This document shows positions 1-9,290 of a stretch of DNA of 32,051 bases, in pieces; positions within the stretch are counted from its first letter, which is position 1; each line of letters begins with the position of its first letter. The notes below the pieces were generated by a model that was given only the letters and a program-made list of their open reading frames with translations, was not told the origin of the DNA and did not search any database. Source of the stretch: Saprospiraceae bacterium. Its GTDB lineage: Bacteria; Bacteroidota; Bacteroidia; Chitinophagales; Saprospiraceae. The stretch lies in NCBI GenBank assembly GCA_020631375.1, contig JAHDHJ010000013.1, positions 297 to 32,347 on the forward strand. Direction: 5' to 3'. A program made the translations under genes and the position numbers.

Positions 1-24
1 CCCAAACCCCAAACCCCAAACCCC
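1..24. repeat. C-rich direct repeat (CCCAAAC)n, G-quadruplex-capable on the minus strand
   Basis: CCC AAA CCCC AAA CCCC AAA CCCC at the window edge; minus strand GGGGTTTGGGGTTTGGGGTTTGGG. May continue beyond the window. Confidence 0.85.
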
Positions 25-70
25 TGAAATTTCTATTTTATAAAATAAACATTCGGAATAGAAAATTAAT

Positions 71-1297
71 TTACTTCATTAGAAGATCCAAATATTCAAT
101 TATTTTATCTTCATTATTTTTTGCAAAATGATGATATTGTTCGTAAATATCCGGATGGAAACAAGTAATGAAAACATAACAATCCAAATATCCCAACTCT
201 TTCATTTCCTTAGCGAATTTGAATTTATTGGAATCGGTTTTGGAAAGCATTTTTTCCCAACTGAATACTTCTAAATACTTAGATTCCGTCAATTCATTTT
301 CTTTAGAAATTATTCCATTCTCATCACAAAATTCCTTAATTACTGACTTTGCAGATTTATAATAATTCCAGGGAGAATTTTTCTCTAATTTTAATTCGTT
401 CCAAAATTCATTATTCACCGTATTTGGGAAGCACCCTCTGGGAATCCATGTTTCTTTTAATTCTTTATTATTTAATGTGGCGGCATCCCTTAATTTACCG
501 TGCATCGATAAATCCGGATAAACTACAAAACTTTCTTGGGCTTCCTTTAGGCATGATTCATATAACCCTTCCTTATGGTATGCATCAACTAAATATTTTC
601 TTGGTTCTAATTTATCAGGATAATCTTTTTTTACTTCTTTTAATATTTCAATAGCTTCCGGATATAGTCCCAAAAAATAATACGCATCTCCTAAATAAAG
701 TTTGGCTTTATAATAATTAGGATAAGCATCGATAGCTCTTTTATATTTCAATGCAGCTTCCTCATATTTTTTCTGAAAAAATAATTTTTCTCCCTCATCA
801 TATAATGCTTTGGCTTCTTCATTTACATCAGAATCCTCTGTATCCTTAATTTTTTCTTTTCTTAAATTCATGGAACAGACAAATGCATTATTTGATTTTA
901 ATGCTCCCTCTCTCATTTTATCAATATACACATTATATGGTGTATTCGAAAGGGTGATGCCATTGAGTAGTGCTTCTAATTTCTTTGCATTCTCCAGTGC
1001 TTCCTCATCAGCACCACTTTCAACTTCTACTTTCACTCTCCCAGACATTAATGTCGGCGTTTCTCTGCCACTTTCCCATTGAAAGTATTTTATTCTTGAC
1101 ATTAAATCCCATCCTTGTCCATAACTAGGATTCTTATCAAGTAGTTTTGCTAATTTCTTATCGGCTTTTTCAACCTTATTTTCCTTTAATAATTTATTCA
1201 CTTTAGCCAACCCTTTTTCCAAAGATGAATTTTGGCATATGGAACCTTGAGGCAATAGGAAAATGGCAATAAAAAATAATAAAAAGAAATGTTTCAT
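71..1297 (-). CDS. Secreted TPR-repeat protein, function unknown
   Basis: 408-aa ORF, N-terminal signal peptide (MKHFFLLFFIAIFLLPQGSIC), TPR-like segments (ALYDEGEKLFFQKKYEEAALKYKRAIDAYPNYYKAKLYLGDAYYFLGLYPEAIEILKEV). Confidence 0.85.
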   Translation of the reverse strand: MKHFFLLFFIAIFLLPQGSICQNSSLEKGLAKVNKLLKENKVEKADKKLAKLLDKNPSYGQGWDLMSRIKYFQWESGRETPTLMSGRVKVEVESGADEEALENAKKLEALLNGITLSNTPYNVYIDKMREGALKSNNAFVCSMNLRKEKIKDTEDSDVNEEAKALYDEGEKLFFQKKYEEAALKYKRAIDAYPNYYKAKLYLGDAYYFLGLYPEAIEILKEVKKDYPDKLEPRKYLVDAYHKEGLYESCLKEAQESFVVYPDLSMHGKLRDAATLNNKELKETWIPRGCFPNTVNNEFWNELKLEKNSPWNYYKSAKSVIKEFCDENGIISKENELTESKYLEVFSWEKMLSKTDSNKFKFAKEMKELGYLDCYVFITCFHPDIYEQYHHFAKNNEDKIIEYLDLLMK

Positions 1298-1394
1298 GTC
1301 TGTTGAATTTTAGGAAAATCAATGAGTAGCAATTTGTTTACTTATACAATATAAATATATTATAAGAAACATGGTATAATTTTTAACTAAAATA

Positions 1395-1727
1395 AGAAGC
1401 TGTTTGAATTTAACACTTAGGAATGGCGAACAAATAAATATCCAATCTTGACTTGTTTTTTTTTTGCAATTAGCTGCGTTAAAAGCCTCGTCGATGCCCT
1501 GCATCGCCTACGTTTTTTGCTTCGTTATTCACAAAAAATCCTACGCTAATTTTTGTACATTTATTTATACATCATTCCTTAGAATTTATTATGCTCCTTT
1601 TTTTATCATTTCCCACGCACCTTTGGCGTGGAAAGCTGTTCTCAAAATCCTGATTACGCTAAGACCTAACTTCGGTTTTGGTACCTCAACTATAACAATT
1701 TTCAAAAGCCAAATTAAAACAGCTTCT
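1395..1727. repeat. Non-coding MITE-like or structured element with terminal inverted repeats and an internal imperfect palindrome
   Basis: 1395-1411 AGAAGCTGTTTGAATTT versus reverse complement of 1711-1727 AGAAGCTGTTTTAATTT (16/17). Internal palindrome 1416-1582 centred on 1499 (CGATGC CCT GCATCG). Additional hairpin CCACGC(acctttg... )GCGTGG at 1613-1631. Confidence 0.65.
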
Positions 1728-1774
1728 AATGGAATATTTTTTTAATTTTAAATTTCCAACATTCCCTATCTCTC

Positions 1775-2890
1775 CTAATCATCAAAACTCAATTCCACTT
1801 CCGCAGTAATCGGTTTTGCCTGGCAAGTCAAAATATAGCCATCTGCTATTTCATCATCATCCAAAGCATAACAGATTTCCATTTCCACTTTGCCTTTTGT
1901 TACTTTCGCCATGCAGGTGGAACATGAACCTGTGGTACAGGAATAAGGAGCTTCTTCCTTTATGTCCAATAAACCATCCAATATTGTTTTTCCTTCGGCT
2001 AGGTTTAATTCAATCGATTTCCCATCCAATATGACAGTGACTTTGGAGGCTCCGTTTCGTTTTTCAGAAGTATTTGCATCCTTACTCAAATCTCCGGGCA
2101 ATGTAGCATTGAATAATTCAAAATGGATTTTCTTTTTATTCACTCCCCTTGCGATCAAGACGTCTTCTATGGTTTGGGTCATGGTTCCCGGACCGCAAAT
2201 AAAATATTCGGTATCCGGATAAGGCGGAATATTTTTTTCCAGAAAATCCGCTGTGGTTCTTCTATCTATCCTTCCTTTTTGTCCCAACCATAATGTCTTT
2301 TTCTTTCCGAACATTCCCGCCAATCCACCAGCCTTTGCTTTCGCAGGATTGCTTAAGGTATGGACGACTTTCAATTGTCCGGCATATTTTTTTTCCAATG
2401 CATCCAGTTCATCCTTGAAGATGACCCCACTTTCTTCCCTACTTCCATAAAATAAGAAAATAGAGCTTTGTGGTTCTTCCTCTAATAAAGTTTTCGTGAT
2501 TGACATCAAGGGAGTAATACCACTACCCGCACCAAATAGATAATAAACCTTTCTATTTTCTTCATTTATTTTAGGTACGAACCGACCTTGGGGTGGCATA
2601 ACATCTACTTCATCCCCTACGCTTACTTTATCATGGATATGATTGGAAACCAAACCTTTCTCCACCTTCTTTATCGTCACTTTTATTCCTTCTTCCATCG
2701 GGCTACTGGACATGGAATATGCCCTTCTTGCTTCATTTTCACCAAATTGGAATTTTAGCGTAAGGTATTGTCCGGGAAGAAAATCAAAGGTTTCTTTCAA
2801 GTCTTCAGGTATATCAAAATTCAAAGAAACGGTATCATCCGTTTCCTGTATTTTCTCCTTTACTTTCAATCTAAAGAATTGTGTACTCAT
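1775..2890 (-). CDS. Ferredoxin-NAD(P)H reductase with C-terminal 2Fe-2S domain, PaaE/phenylacetyl-CoA epoxidase reductase-like
   Basis: 371-aa ORF; FAD/NAD-binding segments (GQYLTLKF, ARRAYSMSSSP, YLFGAGSGITPLMS, YFICGPGTM) and plant-type ferredoxin cysteines CTTGSCSTC...C. Confidence 0.9.
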   Translation of the reverse strand: MSTQFFRLKVKEKIQETDDTVSLNFDIPEDLKETFDFLPGQYLTLKFQFGENEARRAYSMSSSPMEEGIKVTIKKVEKGLVSNHIHDKVSVGDEVDVMPPQGRFVPKINEENRKVYYLFGAGSGITPLMSITKTLLEEEPQSSIFLFYGSREESGVIFKDELDALEKKYAGQLKVVHTLSNPAKAKAGGLAGMFGKKKTLWLGQKGRIDRRTTADFLEKNIPPYPDTEYFICGPGTMTQTIEDVLIARGVNKKKIHFELFNATLPGDLSKDANTSEKRNGASKVTVILDGKSIELNLAEGKTILDGLLDIKEEAPYSCTTGSCSTCMAKVTKGKVEMEICYALDDDEIADGYILTCQAKPITAEVELSFDD

Positions 2891-3063
2891 AGTCCTAAGT
2901 CAAATTTATATATTTATACCAAGTAGTATTTGTTTTACAAACTACAGCTAGTAGCAATTGTCTAATTCTTAGTCAACCGATTTTTTGACAATTCAAAAAC
3001 CACTTAATCTTTAGTTTACAGTGTATTTAGTATGGTAACCGTTCGGAATTAGCAAGAGCTAAT

Positions 3064-4266
3064 TTAGAATTCCAATCTATCAACCACAGCCTTACCAACA
3101 GCTTTCACTGCATTCACGGCTACTGAATTGCCAAATTGTTTGTATGCTTGTGCATCCGAAACGGGAATTTGGAATTTATCCGGGAAGCCTTGGAGCCTTG
3201 CCCATTCCCTTGGAGTCATTTTACGAATCCCCTCTCTGTTGACCTTACCTTTGATATTGGTTTTCGGTTCAAAATCTTTCAATCGCTTATCTACTACTAG
3301 ATTCCTTTCCCTTCCCATTCCACCTACCAAAACAGCATTGGCAATACTATCATTCGGAATGATTTGGAAGCCGAAACCATTGCCTTTGTTCGCATGTCTT
3401 TCCCTATGTTGTCTGAGGCTTTCCAAATAAGATGTGGAAAGATAATATTTAGAGGAAACTTCCTGTTCTTCCCTTATATCCTTAAAGACTTTTTTCTCTG
3501 ACCAAGAAGTAGGATATTCAAAATCCTTTACTCCCGTACTCTTATGGAATCCAACAATGAATACCCTTTCCCGATTTTGTGCCAAGCCAAAGTCCTTTGC
3601 ATTAAGCACTTTCGGCTCGGGAACATAATATCCTAATTTATTCCTAAGGGTGTCTATGATCGTTTTTACTGTTTCTCCCTTATTATGACTCAATAATCCC
3701 TTTACATTTTCCAAAACGATTGCTTTGGGCTTTTTCTTTTTAATGATTCTCGCCACCTCGAAGAAAAGTATGCCCCTTGTATCTTGAAAACCTGCCCTAC
3801 GTCCTGCTATCGAAAAAGCTTGACAGGGAAAACCTGCCAAAAGAATATCATGTTGGGGTACTTCGTCTTCCTTTACTTTCGAAATATCTCCAAAAGGTAC
3901 TTCCCCAAAATTGAATTCATAAGTTTGCTTGGCATAATAATCAATATCCGAAGAAAACATGCATCGCCCACCCAATGTTTGGAAAGCAGTTCTAAACCCA
4001 CCTATACCGCAAAACAAATCTATGAAACTGAACATAGGTCGTGCCGGAGGGGGAAAAGGAATATCCCAAGCCACTTGTCGGATTTTCCTAATGTCCTTAG
4101 GTTCCAATCCCATTTCTCCAAGGTGTTCAAAAGCTTGTTTGATGAAATACCTAGAATGCTCTGTTCCTTTACTTTGCAAATAATGTGTTAGATAGGCTTC
4201 TCTATCTCCATCACCCTTAGCTGGTAAGGTTCTCCATTTCCGTCTTAATTCTGTATAGGGAATCAT
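3064..4266 (-). CDS. DNA (cytosine-5-)-methyltransferase, solitary in this window
   Basis: C5-MTase motifs FIDLFCGIGGF (I), GFPCQAFSIAG (IV), ENVKGL (VI), QNRERVFIVGF (VIII), REWARLQGFP (IX), QAYKQFGNSV (X). Confidence 0.93.
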   Translation of the reverse strand: MIPYTELRRKWRTLPAKGDGDREAYLTHYLQSKGTEHSRYFIKQAFEHLGEMGLEPKDIRKIRQVAWDIPFPPPARPMFSFIDLFCGIGGFRTAFQTLGGRCMFSSDIDYYAKQTYEFNFGEVPFGDISKVKEDEVPQHDILLAGFPCQAFSIAGRRAGFQDTRGILFFEVARIIKKKKPKAIVLENVKGLLSHNKGETVKTIIDTLRNKLGYYVPEPKVLNAKDFGLAQNRERVFIVGFHKSTGVKDFEYPTSWSEKKVFKDIREEQEVSSKYYLSTSYLESLRQHRERHANKGNGFGFQIIPNDSIANAVLVGGMGRERNLVVDKRLKDFEPKTNIKGKVNREGIRKMTPREWARLQGFPDKFQIPVSDAQAYKQFGNSVAVNAVKAVGKAVVDRLEF

Positions 4267-4360
4267 AATTATATTGTAATCATAATATATGCTATTCCAT
4301 TTATTCCTCTAAAAAGGATAAATCCAATGCACATAATCTAATATTGGTATATCGTAATGT

Positions 4361-4479
4361 AATTCAAGTTGTAGAAATGGACCATAATAGCTATTATTCT
4401 AATTGCATAAAATCATGAATACAACGATCTATGGACTACCTAGACTATGGACTAATTTATATAAAACGCAACTTGAATT
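4361..4479. repeat. Inverted repeat pair enclosing two direct copies of CTATGGACTA
   Basis: AATTCAAGTTG (4361-4371) and CAACTTGAATT (4469-4479) are perfect 11-bp inverted repeats; CTATGGACTA at 4429-4438 and 4445-4454. Confidence 0.6.
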
Positions 4480-4494
4480 GCTTAGTAAAATCAA

Positions 4495-4525
4495 AGCGGC
4501 TGATGTATCATGTACATCAGCCGCT
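4495..4525 (-). terminator. Strong stem-loop downstream of porP/sprF-like gene
   Basis: AGCGGCTGATGTA / TACATCAGCCGCT, 13-bp perfect stem, 5-nt loop (tcatg), 27 nt beyond the minus-strand stop. Confidence 0.75.
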
Positions 4526-4551
4526 CAAATATATGAATATTATTTCTATTA

Positions 4552-5595
4552 TTAGAAATTAGGACAATAGACATTTCTTCTTTCCGGTCCACAAATCTTA
4601 TATTGGATAGCAAATTCAAACGCTCCATTAGCTTTACTTGCCGGTCTCAATGAAGAAGTATTCACATCATAACTGAATCCTAGTGTAAAGTTTTCATAAT
4701 CGAAACGAGTACTCAAGATAAATGCATCTCCTAAGATTCCTCCACTTTCTTTCTTCGACATACGCATCCAAGCACCTAACTGGAATGATTGGTTAGTATA
4801 TCTGGCATTACCTAAAATGAATTTCACAGTTGTTCCAGGCACAATTTCCATAGATGGTCCCTGCATTCTCATCAAAAATCCAGGAACAAGACCTAAACGG
4901 TTTGTCAACATGAATTCACCTCCTGCATGAATGGTAAACTTACTATACATGGGTGTTGATTCTCCATCAAAGAATGTAATATTTGCCCTATTCAAGTGGT
5001 GATAGGCACCTCCTATGAATATGTTTGTATTTTTATTCAATACAGAGAACCACATCAAGCCAGCAGAAACATCCGGATATAGAAAACTATTTCTATCCAA
5101 ATTGGTCTCACTGTTTCCTCGTCCGCCCCAATTTCCTTCTCCATCATGTTCTTCACCCCATTGTGCCCTCTCGAAATCCAACCTTCTTTGTCCGAACGCT
5201 GCTTCCATTCCGAAAACAATGTAATGTGATTCATCTCTATAACCTGCTACCCTTTTACTATAGGAAGCAGATACTTTTCCTTGGTATTGTCCGAAGTTCA
5301 AAGATCCTGCCTGGTCCCCCCAGAATGTAGCTCCTACACCAAAATAATCATACCGTCCTACAGCAATCCTTTGATCATATGCTATGTCATAGGTATTATA
5401 GGCATTTGCCCTCATGACGCTTGCCCACTGGTTTCTATAATTTGCGGAAACCCTAATATTACAATTCATCACACCTGTCAATGCAGGGTTCAGATTCATG
5501 GGTGCCATGTAGAACTGGGAAAAGTGGATATCTTGTGCTGTTAGTGAAGTACTTACAGCCAAAAAACAAATAAATAGTAATTTTACCAATCTCAT
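4552..5595 (-). CDS. PorP/SprF family type IX secretion system membrane protein
   Basis: MRLVKLLFICFLAVSTSLTAQDIHFSQFYMAPMNLNPALTGVMNCNIRVSANYRNQWASV is characteristic. The listed ORF to 5763 is extended; the signal-peptide start is at 5595. Confidence 0.9.
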   Translation of the reverse strand: MRLVKLLFICFLAVSTSLTAQDIHFSQFYMAPMNLNPALTGVMNCNIRVSANYRNQWASVMRANAYNTYDIAYDQRIAVGRYDYFGVGATFWGDQAGSLNFGQYQGKVSASYSKRVAGYRDESHYIVFGMEAAFGQRRLDFERAQWGEEHDGEGNWGGRGNSETNLDRNSFLYPDVSAGLMWFSVLNKNTNIFIGGAYHHLNRANITFFDGESTPMYSKFTIHAGGEFMLTNRLGLVPGFLMRMQGPSMEIVPGTTVKFILGNARYTNQSFQLGAWMRMSKKESGGILGDAFILSTRFDYENFTLGFSYDVNTSSLRPASKANGAFEFAIQYKICGPERRNVYCPNF

Positions 5596-5887
5596 ACGCT
5601 TCAAATTCTTAGCTCGTGTTAGAATAATTTTTTGCTTGACGCTATTGTCAAAGATAAAAATATAAATTGAAATTTCATCATTCTTGCATTCCTTTTTAAA
5701 TGTTAAACTTTTAGTTATAACAAGGATTTTTTTTGTTAAAATCCATAATGCAAGAATTTTCACTTTAGAAAAGTTGGTATGTCAAAATAAATAAATGATA
5801 ACCGTTATTCCAAAATATATAACGTATTTTTCTATAAAATCTTATAATTTAACGATTTAAACTAGGCTAAACATCTTTATTGGACAT

Positions 5888-5927
5888 GAAAGGGTAAGAT
5901 CTTTTGTTCCAAAGACCCTACCCTTTC
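5888..5927 (-). terminator. Stem-loop downstream of the WG-repeat gene
   Basis: GAAAGGGTA (5888-5896) / TACCCTTTC (5919-5927), 9 bp, with an inner TCTTT/AAAGA pairing; no clear U-tract. Confidence 0.5.
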
Positions 5928-5956
5928 TTTGGTCGTTTACCCCGCCAAGATTTAGA

Positions 5957-5999
5957 ATTTGTTATAGCCAATTTTCAAAAGCCAAGCCAAACAATTTCT
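5957..5999. repeat. Fragment related to the right end of the 1395-1727 element
   Basis: CAATTTTCAAAAGCCAA (17 nt exact) at 5969-5985 and 1696-1712, with similar flanks (TATA upstream; AAACA..TTCT downstream). Confidence 0.55.
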
Positions 6000-6015
6000 T
6001 AGACAAACTCTTAGC

Positions 6016-7287
6016 CTATTCCAAGCAACCCAGTACACATTCTCCCTTTTTATCAATAAAAAATTGGAATCCATCTACTTCGACTTTTGCCACACCTCCA
6101 GAAAACCCACCCTCATCCGGCTCATCATGAAAGGGAGCGACTTTATCATATTGGGGGTGGATAAGGGCTTTTCCCTCCGGATTGATGAATGCCCACTTTC
6201 CCTCTTTTTTTACCGCTGCCAATCCTTCTGAAAAATTATTGACCAAATCAAATAAATAATCAACTACCAAAACTCCGTCCTTATTAATAAATCCTCTTTT
6301 TCCCTCCGAATTCCTTACTTCCGCATATCCATTCCTAAAATTAGTGGCGAAATCATATTGCATTGGAATCCGTATTTCTCCTTTGGCATCTATGAAACCC
6401 CATTTTCCAAAATTGCCATTATCAACTGTCGTAAAAGGAGAAAGCCCTTCTGTAAAATCCGATGCATAACCAAATTGGGCAGGGATGATTTCTTCTCCTT
6501 TTGTATTGATGAAGCCCCATTGATCATTTTTTTCAAAGGCTGCCAATCCTTCTGAAAAATCTGTTGCATTGGAATACCACTCTGTTAATATTTTCCCTTG
6601 CTTATCCATATATGCCCTTTTTACGACATTAGGGTCTTCTGTTTTCTCTTCAACCCACCTGACTCCCTCTTCTTCTTTCCCAAAAATATTTACGGGAATG
6701 GACGTTAGTACTTTCTTATCAGGCAGACTTATATACTTCCATCCATCCGAATCCTTTAGCCAAGCCCTATCTTTTTTCACATCTGAGACAGCCTTATATT
6801 CAGGTTGTATAATATAATCACCCTTAGTATCTATGGCTCCCCAAACATTTCCTACTTTTACAATAGCAATGCCCTCCTTGAATTCTCCGGCATATTCATA
6901 CCATTTTCCAAATGGGTTATCACCTTTCCTATTGATATATCCCCATTTCACCCCTGTTTTATCTTTTTTCATTATGACAGATAAATCATCATGGAAATGG
7001 TCCATTGATGAAATTTTCCCGCCTACGGTTTCCAGGATATTTTCATAAGTCAACTCCTTTGGTACATTTCCATTCTTGTCCATAAAAAACTTCTTTCCCC
7101 TTTGGTTCATTATAGAATAGCCTCCCTCAAAATATTTGGAATTCCCAATCTCTATTATCTCTGCTTTTGGTGTTTTGATTTCAGGTTCGGCTTTGTTTTT
7201 TATTCCGGTCTCGGTATCTGTGCCACAAGAATAGATTGCAAGGAGAATAGTTAATAGAATGGTTTTTGTTAGCTCTCGTACTTTCAT
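6016..7287 (-). CDS. WG-repeat containing lipoprotein
   Basis: Repeated WGxIDxKGxxxIxPxY-type units (VGNVWGAIDTKGDYIIQPEYKAV, NDQWGFINTKGEEIIPAQFGYASDF, GKWGFIDAKGEIRIPMQYDFATNF); lipobox-like LLAIYSC from start 7287. Confidence 0.9.
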   Translation of the reverse strand: MKVRELTKTILLTILLAIYSCGTDTETGIKNKAEPEIKTPKAEIIEIGNSKYFEGGYSIMNQRGKKFFMDKNGNVPKELTYENILETVGGKISSMDHFHDDLSVIMKKDKTGVKWGYINRKGDNPFGKWYEYAGEFKEGIAIVKVGNVWGAIDTKGDYIIQPEYKAVSDVKKDRAWLKDSDGWKYISLPDKKVLTSIPVNIFGKEEEGVRWVEEKTEDPNVVKRAYMDKQGKILTEWYSNATDFSEGLAAFEKNDQWGFINTKGEEIIPAQFGYASDFTEGLSPFTTVDNGNFGKWGFIDAKGEIRIPMQYDFATNFRNGYAEVRNSEGKRGFINKDGVLVVDYLFDLVNNFSEGLAAVKKEGKWAFINPEGKALIHPQYDKVAPFHDEPDEGGFSGGVAKVEVDGFQFFIDKKGECVLGCLE

Positions 7288-7432
7288 ATTCTTTCTGATT
7301 TTACCCATTTTGAGCATTTTGTTTCTGTACCCAAATGTACAAATTTATTCATCCATGCAAAGCGGAAGCAAGTAATTTGAGGCATATTATGAGATTAGGA
7401 ACTTTAATAAAACAAAAACCGTTTTGTTTCTA

Positions 7433-7440
7433 TATTTTTG
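7433..7440 (+). promoter_or_regulatory. Bacteroidota-type -7 element (TAnnTTTG) for glnS
   Basis: TATTTTTG followed by C, 18 nt upstream of ATG 7459. Confidence 0.5.
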
Positions 7441-7458
7441 CAGAGAAATAATAAAAAT

Positions 7459-9198
7459 ATGAAACGTATTTGGAATTGGATTCAATCCCTTATCCTAGAT
7501 ACAACAGAAACAGAAGCCATGGAAGAACGTAAGGAATCACTGAATTTTATAGAACAAATCGTAGATGAGGATTTAAAAGTTGGCAAACATAAATCCATCA
7601 TTACCCGTTTTCCTCCAGAACCAAACGGTTATCTACATATCGGGCATACAAAGGCAATTTGTATCAATTTCGGAATAACGGAAAGGTTCGGTGGAATTAC
7701 GAATCTCCGTTTTGACGATACGAATCCAGAGAAAGAAAGTACAGAATATGTAAATGCCATAAAAAGGGATATCGAATGGCTAGGATTTGATTGGGGAGAA
7801 ACGGAATATTATACTTCGGATTATTTCGGGCAATTATATGATTTTGCTGTAAAGCTCATCAAGGATGGCTATGCTTATATAGATGATTCTACGAGTGAGG
7901 AAATGGCGGAGCAAAAAGGTAATGTTACCCAATTGGGGACCAACAGCCCTTATAGGAATAGAAGTGTGGAGGAAAATTTGGATTTGTTCCAAAGGATGAA
8001 AGATGGGGAATTCGAGAATGGCTCTAGGGTCTTAAGGGCTAAGATAGATATGTCCCATCCTAATTTATTGATGCGTGATCCTATTATTTATAGGGTCAAG
8101 AAAGCTGCCCATCACCGTACGGGTGATGCTTGGAATATTTATCCGATGTATGATTTTGCCCACGGGCAATCCGATTCCATTGAGCATATTACGCATTCGC
8201 TTTGTTCATTGGAATTCGAGAATCATAGACCGCTTTATAATTGGTTTATAGAAAAATTGGGCATTTTCCCATCTAGGCAAATTGAATTTTCTAGGATGAA
8301 TGTCACTTACATGATTACGAGTAAGCGTCGTTTATTAAAATTAGTGGAGGGAGGAATCGTAAAGGGATGGGACGATCCTAGGATGCCTACTATTTCGGGA
8401 TTGCGAAGAAAAGGATATTCTCCTGCTGCCATCCGTACTTTCTGCGATAAAGCGGGAGTGACGAAACGGGAACAAATGATTGACATTGGCTTGTTGGAGG
8501 AATGCTTACGTCAGGATTTGAACAAAACCACAGATCGGGTCATGGCAGTTCTTAAACCTTTGAAAGTCGTTATTAGCAATTATCCGACAGATAAGGTGGA
8601 ACAAATGGAAATTGTAAATAATCCGGAAGAGGAAACGCCTACATATAGGACTATCCCATTTTCTAGGGAAATTTATATTGAGCAGTCCGATTTTATGGAG
8701 GAAGCGCCTAATCGGAAATATCGCCGTTTGGCTCCGGGGAAAATCGTCAGATTGAAAAGTGCTTATATTATAGAATGCAATGACTTTGTAAAAGATGAAG
8801 AAACGGGTGAAATCAAGGAAGTACATTGCACTTATTTTGAAAATAGCCGTTCGGGAAGTGATGAAAGTGGATTAAAGCCCAAAGGAACTTTGGGTTGGGT
8901 TTCTGCGGAACATGCTGTGAAAGCCGAAGCAAGATTATATGATAGGCTATTTACTGACCCAACTCCTACCCAACATGGCGACAAGGATTTCATGGAGTTC
9001 GTTAATCCTAATTCCTTGGAAATTCTTCCGGAAATCCTATTAGAACCTAGTGTCTTAGAAAGGGAAATAGGTGATCGAGTCCAATTTATGAGAATCGGTT
9101 ATTTCTGTGTAGATCCGGATTCTACTAAAGATAAATTGATTTTCAATCGGGCTGTTACCCTGAAAGATACTTGGGCTAAGGTTCAGGCAAAATCATAA
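7459..9198 (+). CDS. glnS: Glutaminyl-tRNA synthetase
   Basis: RFPPEPNGYLHIGHTKAICINFGI, YMITSKRRLLKLVEGG (KMSKS-equivalent), WDDPRMPTISGLRRKGY. The ORF call at 7438 uses a TTG overlapping the promoter; ATG at 7459 or 7519 is more likely. Confidence 0.95.
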   Translation: MKRIWNWIQSLILDTTETEAMEERKESLNFIEQIVDEDLKVGKHKSIITRFPPEPNGYLHIGHTKAICINFGITERFGGITNLRFDDTNPEKESTEYVNAIKRDIEWLGFDWGETEYYTSDYFGQLYDFAVKLIKDGYAYIDDSTSEEMAEQKGNVTQLGTNSPYRNRSVEENLDLFQRMKDGEFENGSRVLRAKIDMSHPNLLMRDPIIYRVKKAAHHRTGDAWNIYPMYDFAHGQSDSIEHITHSLCSLEFENHRPLYNWFIEKLGIFPSRQIEFSRMNVTYMITSKRRLLKLVEGGIVKGWDDPRMPTISGLRRKGYSPAAIRTFCDKAGVTKREQMIDIGLLEECLRQDLNKTTDRVMAVLKPLKVVISNYPTDKVEQMEIVNNPEEETPTYRTIPFSREIYIEQSDFMEEAPNRKYRRLAPGKIVRLKSAYIIECNDFVKDEETGEIKEVHCTYFENSRSGSDESGLKPKGTLGWVSAEHAVKAEARLYDRLFTDPTPTQHGDKDFMEFVNPNSLEILPEILLEPSVLEREIGDRVQFMRIGYFCVDPDSTKDKLIFNRAVTLKDTWAKVQAKS

Positions 9199-9204
9199 AT
9201 TTAT

Positions 9205-9242
9205 AAATCCCCCATTATCCTTAATTGGATGGTGGGGGATTT
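9205..9242 (+). terminator. Rho-independent terminator of glnS
   Basis: AAATCCCCCA (9205-9214) / TGGGGGATTT (9233-9242) followed by a T-run. Confidence 0.85.
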
Positions 9243-9290
9243 TTTTATATAATTTGCGGATTAAAAACCCATCATAAATACCCTAAACTC

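Noticed and set aside
1464-1745. 93-aa ORF within the repeat element
   Set aside because: Low-complexity, non-protein-like composition; it runs through the palindrome and hairpins, which explain the sequence better.
3784-4191. ORF opposite the DNA methyltransferase as a restriction enzyme candidate
   Set aside because: Antisense shadow of conserved MTase motifs; no recognisable nuclease features.
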